Assembly (NCBI RefSeq): GCF_042675915.1
Contig: NZ_JBHTKL010000001.1
Location: 1,178,001-1,242,000 of the forward strand
DNA: 64,000 bases
Direction: 5' to 3'
DNA from: Thalassobacillus_A hwangdonensis
GTDB lineage: Bacteria > Bacillota > Bacilli > Bacillales > Halobacillaceae
The notes beneath the pieces are model-generated. The model was not told the origin of the DNA, ran no database searches, and saw only the letters and a program-made list of their open reading frames with translations. Below are positions 60,792 to 64,000 of this stretch, piece after piece. Every line of letters begins with the position of its first letter. Position 1 is the stretch's first letter. A program made the translations under genes and the position numbers.

Positions 60792-61304
60792 TCAGTATTG
60801 CATCAAAGTAAGGACGTCATGTCCTTCCAGCTTTTCACGACCATTCAGGTAGGTTAGTTCAATCAGGAATGCACATCCCGCTACAACCCCACCAAGCTCT
60901 TCAACAAGCTTGATTGTTGCATCAATCGTTCCTCCTGTTGCAAGAAGGTCGTCGATGATCAACACACGTTGACCAGGCTTGATTGCATCCTTGTGAATTG
61001 TAAGTACGTCCTTACCATACTCCAGTCCGTAATCCATTTTGATCGTTTCTCGAGGAAGCTTACCTTCCTTACGTACCGGCGCAAAGCCGATTTCCAGTGC
61101 GTAGGATACAGGACATCCTACAATGAATCCTCTTGCTTCCGGGCCAACGACCAAATCGATATCTCTGCTTTTAGCATATTCGACGATTTCGTCGACAGCT
61201 GCTTTGAAAGCTTTACCGTTATCCATCAAAGGCGTAATGTCCTTGAATTTGATTCCCTCTTTGGGCCAGTCTTCCACTATTGCAATATGTTCTTTAAAAT
61301 CCAC
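60792..61304 (-). CDS. apt: Adenine phosphoribosyltransferase
   Basis: Salvages adenine to AMP using PRPP. The 170-residue product has VVGPEARGFIVGCPVSYALE and the PRPP loop VLIIDDLLATGGTIDA, normal length. The start is GTG at 61304 after AAGGAGGAAG. Its first 11 bases overlap the end of recJ, indicating coupled translation. Between recJ and relA as in B. subtilis. Confidence 0.97.
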   Translation of the reverse strand: MDFKEHIAIVEDWPKEGIKFKDITPLMDNGKAFKAAVDEIVEYAKSRDIDLVVGPEARGFIVGCPVSYALEIGFAPVRKEGKLPRETIKMDYGLEYGKDVLTIHKDAIKPGQRVLIIDDLLATGGTIDATIKLVEELGGVVAGCAFLIELTYLNGREKLEGHDVLTLMQY

Positions 61305-63627
61305 TTGTTACTTCCTCCTTAACGGATGGCTCCGTTTCCTCCATATACTTATCAAACCAAGTCTTCAGTTCTCGATAGCTTGAATAGTAGAGTGTCTTCT
61401 CGACTTGAAGTTTCCGTTGTTTGTTCTGATAGGTGATCGATTCGCTAAGATCCTTCTTAGAAGGAGTAGGATGAACCGAAATGAGTCCATTCTCTATTCT
61501 AACAAATTCTAAATCAAAAAACACCTTCGAGATGAAATCTATCGTAGATGGACTCCATCCTCTCCGTGCTGCAAGTTTGTCTCCATCCTTTTCTAAATCG
61601 AATGATCCTCGTTTCATGAGCATGGCATAAAACCACTTAAAGTGCTCCCGTGTCGGCAATTCATTGAGAAATGCACCATCTGTCACCCGGTAACAGGCAT
61701 ATACTTTATTCGGCTTGTGAGACTGTAGAACGGATGCCAAATCTTCAAGTGAATCCGGCAGGTCAAGTAAAATAAGGCTGTCCACTTCACTATCTATGAC
61801 AGATTCTTTGGTAAGCACCGGTAAATCCAAAGGAACATGTCCATCATCTTCAAAAATAACAGCGTAATCTCTTTCATCGTCTAGGCCAGGAAGCTTTTTC
61901 TCAATATCCCTTGCTCCGCGATGATCGAACAACTGCCATTCTGAAACACGTACATCCTTTATCATGATTTGCGGTTTTCGCCGCCCGTTCCATTCATTTA
62001 TATTCAACTCACCGATTGCTTCAAGCTTTGAGGAAGGGGCGATACATGTGTAAAGGTCCCCCATCCCGAACGCAATGCCATCAAGCATGCTGCCGTTCTT
62101 CGTGAATTGGAACTTCAAATGATTCTTTTTACTGCCAATCTGCCTAACTTCCTTCATTTCATTTTCAATATGAAAGATAGGCTTAGGATTCCCCATACCG
62201 AATGGGCTCAGCTTATCGATTTCTTCAATCTCTTTAGTGGATAGGCTTTCGATGTCCACTGTACCTTGAATATCCATCGATTGCTTGAAATCTTCCTCAC
62301 TGAGCTGCTGCTTTGCGAGTAGGTTAAGCTCATCTCTCAACATATCAACATTTTCAAGGGGAAGTGTCATTCCGGCCGCTTGGGAATGCCCACCGAAATG
62401 CTTGAACACATGCCTGACTTTCATGCAATTGACAAACAAGTCGAAGGCATCGATGCTTCGGGCGGAGCCTTTCGCTTCACCTTTCTCCGCATCGAATCCT
62501 AATACGATTGCAGGCCGGTCATATTTATTTGTAAGACGGGAGGCTACGATACCCAACACTCCCGGGTTCCATCCTTCTTTGCCTACTACAATAACAGCAT
62601 CATTATCTCCACTTTGATCGTCATCCATCATCTTCTCTGCTTCTTTGGCGATATCCGCCACAATCTTTTGCCGTTCCTTGTTCAATTGATCAATTTCTGA
62701 TGCTAATTCCGCTGCTTCTTCAGCATCTTGTGTAAGCATCAAGTCAACCGCTGGCGAGGCATCCTGTAGCCGGCCGACTGCATTGATTCGTGGACCGATC
62801 ATGAATCCGACCGTTTCTTCACTGATCGGACCGTCGATGCCGCAAATATGCCTAAGCGCCTTGACGCCCGGTCGCTCGGAGTTTGACAAAGCTTTCAATC
62901 CAAAGTGTACCAGTACCCGGTTCTCGTCCGTCAACGTGACAAGGTCGGCCACCGTACCGATTGCAACCATGTCCAGCAAATGATGCGGGATCTCTCCTGA
63001 CAGAGCCTGTGCGAACTTGAATGCCACCCCTACACCTGCCAGCTCCTGAAAAGGATAGCCAGCGGAAGTTTTCGGATGGACAATCGCATACGCATCCGGA
63101 AGCTGCTCCTGCACTTCGTGGTGATCCGTGATGATCAAGTCGATTCCAAGTTCTTTTGCAACCGCTGCTTCATCTACAGCTGCAATCCCGGTATCAACGG
63201 TGATGATCAATGAGAATCCACGTTCATGTGCAAGTCGGAATGCTTGCTCATTTGGTCCATACCCTTCGGTGAACCGATTCGGAATGTAGAAATCACAATC
63301 TGCTCCTGCTTCTCTTAAAGCTTGTACCATTACAGTCGTCGCACTAACTCCATCCGCATCATAGTCCCCGAATACGAGGATTTTTTCTTCCTGTTGAATG
63401 GCAAGCCGGACGCGGGCAATCGTTGCTTCCATCCCGTCCATCAAGAATGGGTCATGAAGGTCATCCAGTGATGGAGATAAGAAGCGTCGAACCGCGTCGA
63501 TATCCCGGACGTTCCTTTGCCATAACAGTCGTTGCGTCATTGGAGAGAGGTTCAAATCCGGTAGAAAGGACTCGGTCTCTATTTCATCGCTATATGTAAA
63601 TTTCCAGTTCATTTTGCTATTCAGCAT
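61294..63627 (-). CDS. recJ: Single-stranded-DNA exonuclease RecJ
   Basis: A 5'-3' exonuclease in recombination and repair. The 777-residue product has DHH motifs FGDYDADGVSAT, VDTGIAA, ITDHHEV, the DHHA1 domain with GGHSQAAGMTL and an extra C-terminal domain found in Bacilli (RecJ_C). The start ATG follows GGGGTGAAAG. Normal length for Bacilli. It overlaps apt. Confidence 0.95.
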   Translation of the reverse strand: MLNSKMNWKFTYSDEIETESFLPDLNLSPMTQRLLWQRNVRDIDAVRRFLSPSLDDLHDPFLMDGMEATIARVRLAIQQEEKILVFGDYDADGVSATTVMVQALREAGADCDFYIPNRFTEGYGPNEQAFRLAHERGFSLIITVDTGIAAVDEAAVAKELGIDLIITDHHEVQEQLPDAYAIVHPKTSAGYPFQELAGVGVAFKFAQALSGEIPHHLLDMVAIGTVADLVTLTDENRVLVHFGLKALSNSERPGVKALRHICGIDGPISEETVGFMIGPRINAVGRLQDASPAVDLMLTQDAEEAAELASEIDQLNKERQKIVADIAKEAEKMMDDDQSGDNDAVIVVGKEGWNPGVLGIVASRLTNKYDRPAIVLGFDAEKGEAKGSARSIDAFDLFVNCMKVRHVFKHFGGHSQAAGMTLPLENVDMLRDELNLLAKQQLSEEDFKQSMDIQGTVDIESLSTKEIEEIDKLSPFGMGNPKPIFHIENEMKEVRQIGSKKNHLKFQFTKNGSMLDGIAFGMGDLYTCIAPSSKLEAIGELNINEWNGRRKPQIMIKDVRVSEWQLFDHRGARDIEKKLPGLDDERDYAVIFEDDGHVPLDLPVLTKESVIDSEVDSLILLDLPDSLEDLASVLQSHKPNKVYACYRVTDGAFLNELPTREHFKWFYAMLMKRGSFDLEKDGDKLAARRGWSPSTIDFISKVFFDLEFVRIENGLISVHPTPSKKDLSESITYQNKQRKLQVEKTLYYSSYRELKTWFDKYMEETEPSVKEEVTSGF

Positions 63628-63705
63628 ACTTTCACCCCTGACCCACTCATTATACTAGAGCAAATCAGGGGTAGCAAATGGGTAATTCCTAGCAATCCAC
63701 CACGC

Positions 63706-64000
63706 TTATCCTTCTACTTTTGAATCGTTGATGTCTTTTTCCTTTTCTTCTTTCCCGGAAGTTGGGCGTGCGGTTGGTGTGGTCTGTTGGGACTTGAGTG
63801 CCTTCACTTCCCGCTGGAGCCGGAAGACCCGGACTGCCCCGAAAGCTCCTGTTACAAGGCCACCCATAAGCACAGAGAAAAGAATGACGAGGATCAATGG
63901 TGCTTCACCAGTGCCGAATAAGTAATTGACTTCCACAGGATCAACATTAATGACAGCAAAAATCGCAATTACAAGCGCAAAAATCAGAGCGAAAATGAAA
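63706..64000 (-). CDS. LapA/DUF1049 family membrane protein (start lies outside the window)
   Basis: The frame runs off the right edge without a start: FIFALIFALVIAIFAVINVD is the end of a first helix, then PVEVNYLFGTGEAPLILVILFS and a second helix with GGLVTGAFGAV, followed by a charged coiled tail. This is the two-helix DUF1049/LapA layout, corresponding to yrvD in B. subtilis. About 97 residues are visible. The GTG at 63936 is internal, not the true start. The exact role is unknown; E. coli LapA is linked to LPS assembly and does not apply to a Gram-positive. Confidence 0.85.
   Translation of the reverse strand, partial: FIFALIFALVIAIFAVINVDPVEVNYLFGTGEAPLILVILFSVLMGGLVTGAFGAVRVFRLQREVKALKSQQTTPTARPTSGKEEKEKDINDSKVEG

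Noticed and set aside
1..64000. CRISPR arrays, tRNA or rRNA genes, insertion sequences, phage genes, antiphage systems
   Set aside because: No regularly spaced repeats, tRNA-like cloverleafs with CCA ends, transposase motifs or phage structural genes were seen on either strand.

Overview
The window is a 64 kb stretch of core chromosome from a Gram-positive, endospore-forming member of the Bacillaceae. Gene content and order match the Bacillus subtilis prmA-dnaK-comE-yqe and yrr/yrv neighbourhoods almost gene for gene. Sporulation genes (spoIIP, gpr, sda, sigK, rsfA), Firmicute regulatory RNAs (T-boxes, 6S RNA), the CIRCE/HrcA heat-shock circuit and AGGAGG-type ribosome sites all support this. 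A salt-adapted genus near Halobacillus is a guess from the overall flavour and the Mrp antiporter operon; it is not proven by the sequence. There are no phages, insertion sequences, CRISPR arrays, rRNA or tRNA genes.

Layout. 1-5.4 kb: the heat-shock operon hrcA-grpE-dnaK-dnaJ-prmA on the minus strand, behind a CIRCE operator. 5.4-11.4 kb: hemW, lepA, yqxA, spoIIP and gpr. 11.5-17.9 kb: rpsT, holA, yqzM, comEC-comEB-comEA and divergent comER. 18-23.1 kb: the yqeG-yqeH-aroE-yhbY-nadD-yqeK-rsfS-yqeM cluster (ribosome assembly, NAD, shikimate). 23.2-23.6 kb: the replication checkpoint gene sda behind a cluster of DnaA boxes. 23.7-29.2 kb: a plus-strand Mrp Na+/H+ antiporter operon with no mrpB. 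29.3-30.3 kb: an uninterrupted sigK and a tiny membrane protein. 30.3-32 kb: yrhC, mtnN, yrrS. 32.7-43.5 kb: pbpI, greA, udk, trmR, mltG, yrzB-ruvX-ireB-alaS (alaS behind a T-box) and yrrI. 43.9-50.4 kb: recD2, yrrB, mnmA, a cysteine desulfurase, cymR and a YczE-like membrane protein. 50.5-52.5 kb: rarA and rsfA on the plus strand. 52.6-55.9 kb: 6S RNA, aspS and hisS, with a T-box whose specifier reads Asp. 56.4-64 kb: the wall amidase yrvJ, then dtd, relA, apt, recJ and a truncated lapA-type gene.

The genes are mostly housekeeping, so the novelty lies between them. Two nearly identical 129-bp, strongly self-complementary intergenic repeats sit 11 kb apart. Two further multi-branched inverted-repeat elements lie in the dnaJ-prmA and holA-yqzM gaps. 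The sda leader has a Shine-Dalgarno sequence separated from the ATG by a perfect hairpin. The Mrp operon lacks its B subunit gene. Several genes normally present at these loci (trhP1/trhP2, yrrT-mccA-mccB, tcdA) are missing. Starts were chosen from ribosome-binding-site position and family alignment, so many differ from the longest open frame.
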